A stretch of 11,856 nucleotides of DNA from Candidatus Heimdallarchaeota archaeon. Lineage in GTDB: Archaea; Asgardarchaeota; Heimdallarchaeia; Heimdallarchaeales; Kariarchaeaceae. Each line of letters begins with the position of its first letter. Within the stretch, counting starts at the first letter, position 1. Where the stretch lies: assembly GCA_027016475.1 (NCBI GenBank), contig JALUTL010000220.1:1-11856 (forward strand), given 5' to 3'. Under the pieces are notes generated by a model. It was not told the origin of the DNA. It was given only the letters and a program-made list of their open reading frames with translations, and did not search any database. The translations under genes and the position numbers were made by a program. Shown one piece after another: positions 1 to 7,878 of this stretch.

Positions 1-2
1 CT

Positions 3-2774
3 CTAATATTGAACCAAACCGTAACCTGAATAGGGAGTCCAAGCCGAAGTGCCAAATTGATAGGCAGTCTTGTGCAGAATGCCACGGATGCTGTTCATGT
101 TGTTGTCGTCAAAATCACCGACCGGCAAGTGACCATACTCGGCAATCAGCAACGCAACAACAGCTGAAACATGAGGTGTCGCCATCGATGTACCTGCCCA
201 AATGGCATAGCCACCATTCAGATAGGTTGACATGATGAAATCACCAGGAGCAACCACCTCCAAGTAGTTCGCCGTGTTCGAGAAATATGTCACTTCATCA
301 GCGGCATTGGTTGCGCCGACTGCAATGACCTCTTCATAGGCAGCTGGATAGGTAACATACTCCAAGCTGCTGGTGTCTCCATCTCCTGCATTGCCAGCAG
401 CAGCTACAAGGACTACACCGTGATCATAGGCAAACCGAATGGCATCATATACAAAGGCAGGAGGCTCCTCACCACGGGAGTCGAAGGACATTGAAATGAC
501 ATCAGCATCATCCGCCGTTCCCAACACACCGTCAGGACCATACACTGCCGCATAAATGCCATCTGCAAACCATTCGTACTCACCAATCATCTCTGCTCCA
601 GCCAAAACCTTGACGGCGTAGATTTCTGCACCAGCTGCAACACCGGCAACACCAAATCCATTGTAGTTGGCGGCAATGGTACCCGCAACATGTGTCCCGT
701 GACCTGTCTCGTCAGCAAAGCCAGTGCCTGTGGCATCATAGCTCCAAGTTACACGACCAGCAAGATCCGGATGCGAGGCATCGACACCCGTATCCAAGAC
801 TGCAACCTGAACGCCTTCACCACCAACAAAGAAGTCGCCTGTATGGACACGATCAACACCCCAAGGAGTCTCAGGATCAAGGTCTGCCCAAACAGGAAGG
901 AACTGCTGCATGATCAGCTCAAGAACATCAACGGCCTCCCAATTCTTGCGGATCTCACGAATAACATGCTTGACCTCCTTGAAGTCCTTCAGGAAATCCT
1001 TCAGACCATCAACAAAGGTACGGATATTGATAAGCTCCTGAACCAAATCATCCACGGATTCACCCGCTTTGCGAAGCTGATGAATCTCCTTCTTCAAATC
1101 CTTGATGTATTCCTTCGCATCTGAACGGATGTCCTTCAAAAGTCCCTTCACCAGCTTGTACAGATCCTTCATGCCTCCCTTCGCAGCCTTCGCATCAAAA
1201 CCGTCCTCTGTGCTCCAATACGGAAGGGCCTGCAAGACTGTCGACCAGTAGACATTGCCGACAGTACTCCAGAATGGATCACTGCTGAAAATTGTTGACC
1301 AATATGGGTCTGCAAATGCACCAGTACTCCAATAAGGATCCGCTCCAACCAATGTCGACCAATATGGATCACTGCCAAAAATTGTGCTCCAGAATGGGTC
1401 ACTAAGAATTTCAGTGCTCCAATATGGAGTGGACACAAACAACGTGCTCCAATAAGGCACTGCAATCACGACAGTACTCCAATAGGGATCGCTGTTGATC
1501 GCTGTCGACCAATAGGGGTCAAACAGGAATTGAGTTGACCAATAGGGATTGGAAGTAAGCAAAGTGGACCAATACGGGTCTGAAGCTATCAAAGTCGACC
1601 AATACGGGTCGGAGAAGAACAATGTACTCCAATAAGGATCGGATTCTATCAAAGTCGACCAGTAAGGATCAGACATCAGTTGGGTCGACCAGTAAGGGTC
1701 TGCTAACAGCAAGGTTGACCAATAAGGATCGGCCAACAGTAAGGTCGACCAGTAGGGGTCGGATAGGAGTTGGGTCGACCAATACGGATCAGACATCAGT
1801 TGGGTCGACCAATATGGAGTACCCGACAGCAAGGTAGACCAATATGGACTACCACTAAGCATGGTAGACCAATAAGGATTACCTTCGATCAACGTCGACC
1901 AATAGGGATCTGCATCCAAATAGGTACTCCAATATAGCGTACTCCAATAAGGCGTCCCCTCAATCAAAGTTGCCCAATATGGGTTTGAAGCAAGCAACGT
2001 CGACCAGTAGGGGTCAGTAAAAATGAAGGTTGACCAGTAGGGATCGGATTCTATCAAAGTCGACCAGTAAGGGTCGGATAGGAGTAACGTGCTCCAATAG
2101 GGATCAGCCAACAGTAAGGTCGACCAGTAGGGGTCGGATTCTATCAAAGTTGACCAGTAAGGGTCGGACAAGAGCTCAGTGGACCAGTAGGGATCGGCCA
2201 ATATTTGGGTAGCCCAATAAGGTGTGGATGTGAGCAATGTCGACCAGTAGGGATCAGACAGGAGAAGAGTTGACCAATAAGGATCGGCCAACAGAAGAGT
2301 TGACCAATAGGGGTCAGACTGGATGACTGTCGACCAATACGGATCGGACATCAACAAAGTTGCCCAATAGGGATCTGCCATGAGCAAGGTAGCCCAATAG
2401 GGATTGCCTGAAATGGTTGTAGCCCAATAAGGATTCCCTTCCAGTTGTGTGGCCCAATAGGGCGTTGACCAGAAGGGTGTGGCCCAATAGGGCGTTGACC
2501 AGAAGGGTGTGGCCCAATAGGGCGTTGACCAGAAGGGTGTGGCCCAATAGGGTGTCGACCAGAAGGGTGTGGCCCAATAGGGCGTTGACCAGAAGGGTGT
2601 GGCCCAATAGGGTGTCGACCAGAAGGGATCCCCTGTTACGGCATCACCACTTACTGGCGATGCTGCAAAAGCGGATGCACGGAAGTGCCCCTGAGAAGTA
2701 ACAGGGAGAATAGGCATCATTCCCGCAAGGAGAATGAGAGAGATCATTAGAGTATATAGTTTTCTTGAGTCCAA
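3..2774 (-). CDS. Secreted subtilisin-family (S8) serine protease with a giant PYWST-repeat N-terminal half
   Basis: The protein is 923 residues and complete in the window. It starts at TTG, which is supported by a GAGGTGA Shine-Dalgarno sequence four bases upstream. Residues 1-38 are a Sec-type signal peptide (MDSRK, then a long hydrophobic stretch, then ASAFAA). Residues 50-109 are twelve alternating PFWST/PYWAT pentapeptides. Residues 110-522 are 42 repeats, mostly decapeptides of the form LLxSD-PYWST. Residues 523-640 are a Lys/Asp/Glu-rich helical linker. The S8 domain follows, with Asp661 (VLDTG), His692 (GHGTHVAG), oxyanion Asn795 (AAAGNAG) and Ser863 (GTSMATPHV). A GPDGVLGTADDAD loop at about 744-757 looks like a calcium-binding insertion. 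The enzyme should cleave proteins outside the cell; the repeats may form a surface-binding or stalk domain (inference). The chain stops just after GYGLVQY, slightly earlier than usual for the family, so the extreme C-terminus may be clipped. Protease assignment is near certain; the repeat function is unknown. Confidence 0.95.
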   Translation of the reverse strand: MDSRKLYTLMISLILLAGMMPILPVTSQGHFRASAFAASPVSGDAVTGDPFWSTPYWATPFWSTPYWATPFWSTPYWATPFWSTPYWATPFWSTPYWATPFWSTPYWATQLEGNPYWATTISGNPYWATLLMADPYWATLLMSDPYWSTVIQSDPYWSTLLLADPYWSTLLLSDPYWSTLLTSTPYWATQILADPYWSTELLSDPYWSTLIESDPYWSTLLLADPYWSTLLLSDPYWSTLIESDPYWSTFIFTDPYWSTLLASNPYWATLIEGTPYWSTLYWSTYLDADPYWSTLIEGNPYWSTMLSGSPYWSTLLSGTPYWSTQLMSDPYWSTQLLSDPYWSTLLLADPYWSTLLLADPYWSTQLMSDPYWSTLIESDPYWSTLFFSDPYWSTLIASDPYWSTLLTSNPYWSTQFLFDPYWSTAINSDPYWSTVVIAVPYWSTLFVSTPYWSTEILSDPFWSTIFGSDPYWSTLVGADPYWSTGAFADPYWSTIFSSDPFWSTVGNVYWSTVLQALPYWSTEDGFDAKAAKGGMKDLYKLVKGLLKDIRSDAKEYIKDLKKEIHQLRKAGESVDDLVQELINIRTFVDGLKDFLKDFKEVKHVIREIRKNWEAVDVLELIMQQFLPVWADLDPETPWGVDRVHTGDFFVGGEGVQVAVLDTGVDASHPDLAGRVTWSYDATGTGFADETGHGTHVAGTIAANYNGFGVAGVAAGAEIYAVKVLAGAEMIGEYEWFADGIYAAVYGPDGVLGTADDADVISMSFDSRGEEPPAFVYDAIRFAYDHGVVLVAAAGNAGDGDTSSLEYVTYPAAYEEVIAVGATNAADEVTYFSNTANYLEVVAPGDFIMSTYLNGGYAIWAGTSMATPHVSAVVALLIAEYGHLPVGDFDDNNMNSIRGILHKTAYQFGTSAWTPYSGYGLVQY
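1209..2447 (-). repeat. 42 diverged repeats, mostly decapeptides, consensus LLxSD-PYWST
   Basis: This tract codes residues 110-522 of the protease. Forty repeats are exactly ten residues and two are shortened (LYWST and VGNVYWST). The second half is almost invariant P(Y/F)W(S/A)T. The first half is variable: two or three hydrophobic residues, a small residue, then Asp, Asn or Thr. Several first halves recur in the same order (LLLAD, LLLSD, LIESD), which suggests block duplications larger than one unit. With the pentapeptide tract it supplies 54 regularly spaced Trp residues. The strict ten-residue period with alternating hydrophobic positions would suit a beta-solenoid or stacked aromatic ladder; that is inference. 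Confidence 0.93.
2448..2627 (-). repeat. Tandem 30-bp units coding (PFWST-PYWAT)x6
   Basis: Six consecutive 30-base units begin at plus-strand positions 2461, 2491, 2521, 2551 and 2581, with a partial unit at 2611 and the matching half unit just before 2461. They are nearly identical; the main variation is ggcgttgacc versus ggtgtcgacc. They encode residues 50-109 of the protease as strictly alternating PFWST and PYWAT. The near identity at DNA level, including silent positions, points to recent tandem duplication, in contrast to the older diverged decapeptides downstream. The tract can change length by 30-bp steps without breaking the frame. Confidence 0.95.
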
Positions 2775-2778
2775 GTGT

Positions 2779-2829
2779 TCACCTCAGCTTGGCTGATTAC
2801 ACTAGAACATACTCACTTCGCGGATTAAA
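2779..2829 (-). promoter_or_regulatory. Protease promoter and Shine-Dalgarno site
   Basis: Read on the minus strand, GAGGTGA (2779-2785) lies four bases before the TTG start and fixes that start. TTTAAT (2824-2829) lies 55 bases before the start and would act as a TATA box giving a leader of about 29 bases. This is the only gene here with both a good Shine-Dalgarno sequence and a leadered layout; most others look leaderless. Confidence 0.5.
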
Positions 2830-3325
2830 GGCTTGTGAAGTTTCGCTGAATTGTCCAAGGGTTTAAAGGCTGAAGAAAAATGGCGAGTTAAGGTTTGAAT
2901 CAATTTTCTGTAAGTTGAACGTTTTGCGGAATATTTCAAATATATAAATTTTGTGTTGAATGTTTTCGGAAATTCGTGGGCAGAGTATAGAGATACAGGC
3001 TGATTCAAAATCGGTGTTTCTGCCGCGACCTGCAGGTACGAATTCCATGTTTAAAAGACGACTATATAAATCTCGGTAAGTCCGAACAGGTGTTGAGAGA
3101 ATTGTCCCTTGACATCCATTCTAAAATATCTCGACCATTCACTCCTTGAGATCAAGGCCTATTCCATTGTGAACTTCAACCATGGTTTTGCAGCTTTTTC
3201 GAGGTCTGCCATTACAGCATGTCAAGTTTCCCGGCACTGCCGAAGGGTTCGTCCATAATTAGGACAACATGCTTAATTATCCAAGCACCACTATTTGATC
3301 GAGGTGGAAGGCAATTCAACCCGGG
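2830..3325. other. Gap with a TATA-like site and weak coding-like fragments
   Basis: There is no convincing intact gene. The left part (2830-3060) is AT-rich and shows nothing. TATATAAA at 3063-3070 (plus) is followed 27 bases later by a GTG at 3090 that opens a 19-codon frame beginning VLRELSLDIHSK. Other plus frames then read LLEIKAYSIVNFNHGF (from about 3142) and MVLQLFRGLPLQHVKF (ATG at 3182, stop by about 3260). These fragments look leucine-rich-repeat-like and could be an eroded copy of the LRR-type gene that follows, but the frame changes between them are not explained by one simple event. TGCTTAATT at 3270-3278 is another TATA-like site. Confidence 0.25.
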
Positions 3326-4125
3326 ATGCTTGCCGATGTCAGTGCCCGCTATTTGGAAGACCATAGGAAACGGATGAAGATCAGCAGGATGTTTGCTCCC
3401 GAGGAGATAGAGCGTATGGAGATGGTTCTGGCGGACATCAGGGTTGCCCCCGGAAAGGCCATCCTGTCACCCATTGAGTTTCCAGTGTATGAAAACAAAG
3501 GGGTGAAAGGATATTCGTTGCATATTGGCCATTCTTCTCGCAACAGGGGCAATGACTTTGTCTATGTCAATTTTTGTGGGGACGGAAATGGGCTTGTCAG
3601 GGAAATCTGGCTGGAGACACGCTATATCAGCAGTCTGATCTTCGGTTTTCCCACGTGGAAAGGATTGACATCCACTACTATGGGATCCTCGACGGGATTC
3701 CTGCCCTCCCCAACCATTCCCTGAAACGTCTGAACGTGGGTTCTTACGGTTATGTCAGGGGGCTTCATGGCTTGGAACGCCTTGTAGGGCTTGAAAGACT
3801 AGAGACCATCAGTTGCGGATTTTCCGTCTTTCTGGTTTGTTTCATGTATAAAAATGGAATACCCTTCCGTCCGGTCAACCTGAAGGGAAACAAGCACCTT
3901 ACCCGCATTCAGCTTTATGGTGGGGACATAGACTTGGCGTTGCAGCCCGATGCGCTTTCGCATCTCTATCTTTCAGGCTGCAGGGTGTGCATCTCCCTGG
4001 GCACCCCATTGCCCCATCTCAAATATATCGGATTGTTTCAATGTGAGGTTTTGGACGGCGGCGGTACGCTTTCCCAATTGGCTCCCCGCTTGGAGAATGT
4101 GTTTTCTTGGACAATATCGATGTAA
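3326..4125 (+). pseudogene. Leucine-rich-repeat-like protein, frame-broken
   Basis: Two plus-strand frames join into one protein of about 266 residues. The first frame runs from ATG 3326 to about 3646. The second continues with SHVERIDIHYYGILDGIPAL and ends at TAA 4123-4125. Supposing one T missing in the T run at 3646-3649 fuses them as IFGF-SHVERID. The second half has LRR-like spacing: HLTRIQLYGGDI, LSHLYLSGCRV, LPHLKYIGLFQCEV, each with Leu/Ile positions of a beta strand. The N-terminal 100 residues are unrecognised. A second possible missing T at 4102-4105 would carry the frame on as LDNIDVIESAEHEARNV to TAG 4203-4205. The start is uncertain: a GAGGTGG lies 18 bases upstream, too far for normal use. 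LRR proteins usually bind other proteins; no partner is visible. The 3' end overlaps the converging minus-strand gene. Confidence 0.5.
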
Positions 4126-4771
4126 TAGAAAGCGCCGAACATGAAGCCAGAAACGTTGGTGATCATGTCCACAAAAACAATCTTCCAGTTTCCGGAATTG
4201 TCTAGATCTAGTTCAATCACATGAAGGTTACTGGATGAATTGACGAAACCTATTGCAATTGAATATCCTTTTTCTGAAGAGATGACGTCAATTTTGGAGG
4301 ATGAGAGAATATCATCATATTCACTGATGTTGTAGCCGAAGGCTTTCTGAATAATTTCAGACAGTGGAATACTCAAGATTTGTTCTCTATCCTTCAAATT
4401 GTGGATGGAGATGGTTGAGTTTATATATCTGGACCAAATCCAAAATAATCCCATGTTTGTACAAGAAACATCGACATAGTATTCGCCCATAGGGTAATGT
4501 CTGTTGGAAATGAGTGAAGAACCTGTTTTTGCTGAAATAGTTCATTGGCAATTGCAACGGCATTTGATCCATTGGAATAATAGCTGATCAGCCATTCCTT
4601 GCTATCAAGAGGAACCACATAGTTTATGTTCTCTTCAATTCTAAATGGTTCTTTCACCTCGTATTCATATTTTTTGCTGAAATCAGGGAATCCTGTAAGA
4701 GCAGTAAGGGCTGCAACGTTTGCGGAGACAATAAGGATTGCAGACAAAAGCTACATGTCCCTTCTTTTCAC
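4038..4771 (-). pseudogene. Sequon-rich secreted or surface protein, frame-broken, unknown function
   Basis: Two minus-strand frames join into about 240 residues. The first includes the hydrophobic export segment LLSAILIVSANVAAL; the second continues as GEYYVDVSCTNMGLFWIW. Supposing one G missing in the run opposite 4486-4488 fuses them (DITLW-GEYYVD). The likely start is GTG at 4769-4771, giving a basic VKRRDM before the hydrophobic stretch, but an in-frame TAG (4751-4753) lies between. Otherwise the protein starts at TTG 4745-4747. Five N-x-S/T sequons (NGS, NST, NIS, NSS, NVS) and alternating beta-type segments such as VIELDLDNSGNWKIVFVD suggest an extracellular, glycosylated, beta-rich (possibly propeller-like) protein. 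I do not recognise the family. The last 20-30 residues are antisense to the LRR-like gene and may not be genuine. The GTG overlaps the stop of the preceding small gene as GTGA, suggesting coupled translation. Confidence 0.5.
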
Positions 4772-5020
4772 AACAATTGTGTGCCAGTGACATTTTTGAA
4801 CTTTATGTAACAAAACCATGTAGGCATGTTAAGTAGCTGATAGGCAGTGTCGTCCGATCAGAACTTGCCCGAATCTGAATCCAAGTTATTGACACATTTG
4901 CTTTTGTGCTCAACTTGATTTCATTCGACAGATATTTTTCGGCTGGAATGTGCTTATTGAAGAGGAAAATTGGAACGAGACTTCGTTTTTGGTACATTTG
5001 GCAGTTGGAAGTGGCAACAT
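4768..5020 (-). pseudogene. Small beta-rich protein, frame-broken, unknown function
   Basis: Joining three minus-strand frames gives about 84 residues from ATG at 5018-5020 to TGA at 4768-4770: MLPLPTAKCTKNEV, then ILSNEIKLSTKANVSITWI, then SDDTAYQLLNMPTWFCYIKF. Each junction (near 4931-4933 and near 4855-4859) is repaired by supposing one missing base, the same kind of event seen in neighbouring genes. The alternating hydrophobic pattern resembles one immunoglobulin-like or similar beta domain. A GTG start at 5048-5050 would add ten residues. The stop overlaps the next gene's GTG start by four bases (GTGA), so the two are probably one operon. The start is only 32 bases from the divergent chemoreceptor gene. 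This is a reconstruction, not an intact gene. Confidence 0.35.
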
Positions 5021-5024
5021 TAGG

Positions 5025-5030
5025 TTTTTA
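5025..5030 (+). promoter_or_regulatory. TATA-like box of the chemoreceptor gene
   Basis: TTTTTA begins 28 bases before the ATG at 5053, the same distance seen for the other genes here. It suggests a leaderless or near-leaderless transcript and supports that start. The box is not the best match to an archaeal TATA element. Confidence 0.4.
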
Positions 5031-5052
5031 GGGATGAAGACCAACTTCACTT

Positions 5053-6235
5053 ATGTTGATTGCATCTTCCGCATTTTCATGGAAGTGGTATGATTTTCCG
5101 ACATGGAAATGGCATCATTATTTGGAGCTGGTTGCACCCCTGTCTTATGTATTTCTATTGACGTACACTTATGTGACAGGTGAGGCACTGTATGGCCATA
5201 CCTTTAAAATATGGAGAAATCATTTCATTCGTTCCTTTTCTGCGGCAGTCATCATGTATGTTGTGTTGAGGCAACGTTTGGGGAAGAACGACTACTACGT
5301 GAATTTCATAGCGCATATTGCAAACAGCATTATCTTTGCGATGACCTATGGGCTGCAATGCCAGCAATTGGAATAAACAATAGTTTGGCCTTTGAGCCTG
5401 AACCGACACGGCAGTTCCTTCTGTTGGCCTCCCTTTCTGCTGTTGTGTGCATTGGGTCATTCTATGCGATTATTCATTTGTCAGACCCGTATGTCAAGCA
5501 AATCAGGGACGTTCAGGGCACTTTGGACAAAGGGCATCTTTCATGGAACCTTGCCACCGATGATTCTTTTTTTGGCCCCATATTTGAAGTGATTTCAAGG
5601 TTGCTTGAGTCCCCTCGGACGATGGTTGTTCAGGTTGAAGAGACAATGAAGACATTTGACGAGGCGACTGAGAAGTTTGTGAGAAGCACAACAGAAATCA
5701 GTTCAATAGTGGAGGGGGTGGCGGCCACTTCAAACTCAGCAAGCGAAGGGGTGAACAACCAAGTCATACTGGTGACGGATCTGTTGGATGAAATGGAGCG
5801 GAGCAGGGATGTATTGGCCAAGGTTGTGGACGAGATGCAGTCAACCTCGCATGCGGTTCGGCGTATAGCATTCCAAACGAACATCTTGGCCTTGAATGCA
5901 GGGATCGAGGCCTCGCGGGCAGGCGAGTACGGCCGAGGGTTTGCAGTGGTCTCTGAGAACGTCAGGAAACTGTCAGAGGAAACAGCAAGGTCTGCGGAGC
6001 AGATTGTTGAGGTTACACGGATCATTGGGAAGAGCTTGCAGGACTGTTCAGACGTGTCCAGGAAAAGGTTGAACATGTTGCTGCGGTTTCTGAGGAGACT
6101 GCTGCTACCTCTGAGGAAATTTCTGCATCGGCAAACGAGATAAGTCAAGCGATAGATCGTATAGCTGAAAGTGCGAAAGAGCTTTCAGTCCAATCGGAAA
6201 GCTTGCTCAGAATGGTGCAGAACTTCACCGAGTAA
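5053..6235 (+). pseudogene. Methyl-accepting chemotaxis protein, two frame breaks
   Basis: Three plus frames join into about 394 residues. Frame one runs from ATG 5053 to MTYGL near 5354; frame two continues AMPAIGINNSLAFEP; frame three begins near 6053 as DRVQEKVEHVAAVSEE and ends NFTE at TAA 6233-6235. Each break is repaired by one missing base (a G near 5353-5355, a C near 6053). The N-terminal 150 residues hold about four membrane helices with short loops and no large extracellular sensor, so it probably senses within or near the membrane. A HAMP-like stretch follows, then a long coiled-coil signalling hairpin. Its tip is FQTNILALNAGIEASRAGEY followed by GRGFAVVSENVRKLSEE, the family hallmark that binds CheW and CheA. 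Helices near the end contain Glu/Gln/Ala pairs typical of methylation regions. No che genes are present in the window, so partners must be elsewhere. Family assignment is firm; whether the gene is truly broken is open. Confidence 0.88.
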
Positions 6236-6239
6236 CAGC

Positions 6240-7039
6240 TCAGCCTCTGGCCACAAGTGTAAAAGAAAGCGGGATGGCGTTGTCGGGATGTTTCCAAAGT
6301 CCGTCATCATCCATGTACATGCGGGGAAATCGTTTGAAGTATCCGTGAAAATGCTCCTGAAGTTCCATGATTGCAAGGCCAGCCTCCACAAGGGCATTTA
6401 TGACTTGGGAAAGGCTATGGTTCCATTGGAAGGTGGTTGTATGGGGCAAGTCACCGGGTTTGGAATTGGAAGCGTATGTGTCTTCAAACTTCATGGCCCT
6501 GCTTGAGTATGGATACCTGACAACAAACACACCATTTTCTTCTTCTACAATATCCTTGACTGGATGCGAATCCTTGAGATAAAATATTCCACTAGGTTTG
6601 AGAAAATGGCGGATGATTTTGGCCCAAGTTTTCAGGTCGGGGAACCAAGTGAGGACACCAACAGAGGTGAAGCAATGTCAAATTTCTCATCAAGAATTTC
6701 GGGAAGATCGTAGATGTTTGCGCAGATGAATTTTGCAGAGATCTGCAGTTCGTCTGCCAGATCCAACGCAGTCTGGATTGTAACATCGGAGAAATCGACA
6801 TCAGTTACATTGGCACCTAGTCTGGCAAATGACAATGTATCAAGTTCAAAATGGCATTGGAGATGCAGCAGAGATTTTCCGTTGACGTCAACGAACTTTT
6901 CAAGTTCGATATGCTCATTTGCAACAAATGACAGGCTTCCTGCCTTGAATGCCTCTACATCATAGATGTCATTTTTTTCGAGATGGATTGGGACGCGATC
7001 GTTCCAATTGCGTCTGTTCGCTTCAAATTGGTGTTTCAT
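6240..7039 (-). pseudogene. Class I SAM-dependent methyltransferase, one frame break
   Basis: Two minus frames join into about 266 residues, the usual length for this family. The first frame runs from ATG 7039 to KFDI near 6675; the second reads FTSVGVLTWFPDLKTWAKII and ends at TGA 6240-6242. One base missing near 6671-6675 (FDI-x-FTSVG) repairs it. Residues 56-76 (LLHLQCHFELDTLSFARLGA) form the SAM-binding loop, Asp82 in DVDFS ends the second strand and would bind the ribose, and ICANIYDLP (105-113) follows. The loop has Glu where relatives I recall have Gly (CHFGLDT), a possible weakening of SAM binding. The substrate is unknown; this group is usually annotated only as a small-molecule methyltransferase. 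It has its own TATA box and converges on the chemoreceptor with four bases between stops. It is not a CheR-type receptor methyltransferase. Confidence 0.85.
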
Positions 7040-7062
7040 TATGGTATTGGGGAACGGAACAG

Positions 7063-7068
7063 TTAAAA
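7063..7068 (-). promoter_or_regulatory. TATA box of the methyltransferase gene
   Basis: On the minus strand TTTTAA begins 29 bases before the ATG at 7039. There is no Shine-Dalgarno sequence next to that ATG, so a leaderless transcript fits and the start is supported. Confidence 0.6.
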
Positions 7069-7252
7069 CGTGGGCATTCCGTTCAGCTAATTGTTGTCAG
7101 CTTTGAAAGGAAAGAGGGAGGGGCATTGACATCAATGGAAGGATAGGAAGAGGAGGAAGGCAGGTTGGAAAAGTACATGTCCGATCGATGGTTTCTCCAT
7201 CTCTACAAAAATGCCGCAAACAGATTGAGGCAATTCAAGTATTATCTGAACA

Positions 7253-7801
7253 TCATTGCTTCCATGTGCCTATCGCATTTGCGTTGAACTGATACAGTTT
7301 GAGCATTGAATCTATCATGTCATCGATTTTTTTGTGGATGTAAGGATCTTCGATTTCGGGCGTATAGTGCTTTTTGAATGTGTAGACAGTTGGCTGGACA
7401 AATATGGTTCCGCTTTCAAAGGCCATGGAGTTCATGAGATCCCGGCTTGCCAGATAGCTGTTGCTTCCACCGGCGTTGATTGCGACACCGCATATCTTGT
7501 TTTGAAAAGATCGATGGAAAATGTCCAGGAAGTTCTTGATTACACCTGAGAAGGAGTACATGTAAATTGGGAATCCGATGATTGCCATTTCTGCCTGATC
7601 AAGCAATTTGCGTATTTCAGGAACAGGTTCAGGATATTCGTCCAGCGGGCGTCCGTCACAGAACGGAATTTGATACTGCCGAAGATCCAGGATTTGGTTT
7701 GGGATTCCTCTTTTGTCCAAATGTTCAGCAACTGTGTCAATCAGGATTGCGGTTCTGGAATTGGGATTGAGGCTTCCCTGAATAAGGACAATATGCACCA
7801 T
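7253..7801 (-). CDS. NADPH-dependent FMN reductase-like flavoprotein
   Basis: This 182-residue protein is intact and of normal length for the NADPH-dependent FMN reductase family, which has the flavodoxin-like fold. Residues 9-17 (GSLNPNSRT) form the loop that holds the FMN phosphate. Residues 78-93 (PIYMYSFSGVIKNFLD) match the family signature P-x-Y-x-x-S-x-S-G-x-x-K-N-x-x-D next to the flavin and dimer interface. GVAINAGGSNS (105-115) is the following strand and loop. Members use NAD(P)H to reduce FMN, quinones, azo compounds or metals; the substrate here cannot be told. The protein is cytoplasmic, with no signal or membrane segment. It has its own TATA box 29 bases upstream and no evident Shine-Dalgarno sequence. 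The next gene upstream on the same strand (7TM) is 135 bases away and has its own promoter, so they need not form an operon. Confidence 0.9.
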   Translation of the reverse strand: MVHIVLIQGSLNPNSRTAILIDTVAEHLDKRGIPNQILDLRQYQIPFCDGRPLDEYPEPVPEIRKLLDQAEMAIIGFPIYMYSFSGVIKNFLDIFHRSFQNKICGVAINAGGSNSYLASRDLMNSMAFESGTIFVQPTVYTFKKHYTPEIEDPYIHKKIDDMIDSMLKLYQFNANAIGTWKQ

Positions 7802-7824
7802 AAGGTAAATGGGTTTACTTCATA

Positions 7825-7830
7825 CATAAA
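7825..7830 (-). promoter_or_regulatory. TATA box of the FMN reductase gene
   Basis: On the minus strand TTTATG (continuing TATG) begins 29 bases before the ATG at 7801. The region next to the ATG (TTTACCTT) has no Shine-Dalgarno sequence, so leaderless expression is likely. Confidence 0.5.
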
Positions 7831-7878
7831 GAGGGAGTAATGGACAATGGTTTTTCTTTGTGATTGAAAAAAAATCCT

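Noticed and set aside
2461..2628. Regular 30-bp repeats that might be taken for a CRISPR array
   Set aside because: The units are directly adjacent with no unique spacers, and they keep the reading frame of the protease.
1622..2701. Plus- and minus-strand frames within the repeat tract encoding Arg/Asn- or Leu/His-rich repeats
   Set aside because: They are by-products of the repeat period in other frames; the protease frame has signal peptide, repeats and a full catalytic domain.
6949..7146. Plus-strand frame of 65 codons across the methyltransferase start
   Set aside because: It is antisense to the methyltransferase for much of its length and resembles no protein.
7177..7287. Short plus-strand frame MSDRWFLHLYKNAANRLRQF of 36 residues between the methyltransferase and FMN reductase genes
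   Set aside because: It is short, has no TATA box or Shine-Dalgarno sequence and runs into the 3' end of the FMN reductase gene; at most a relic.
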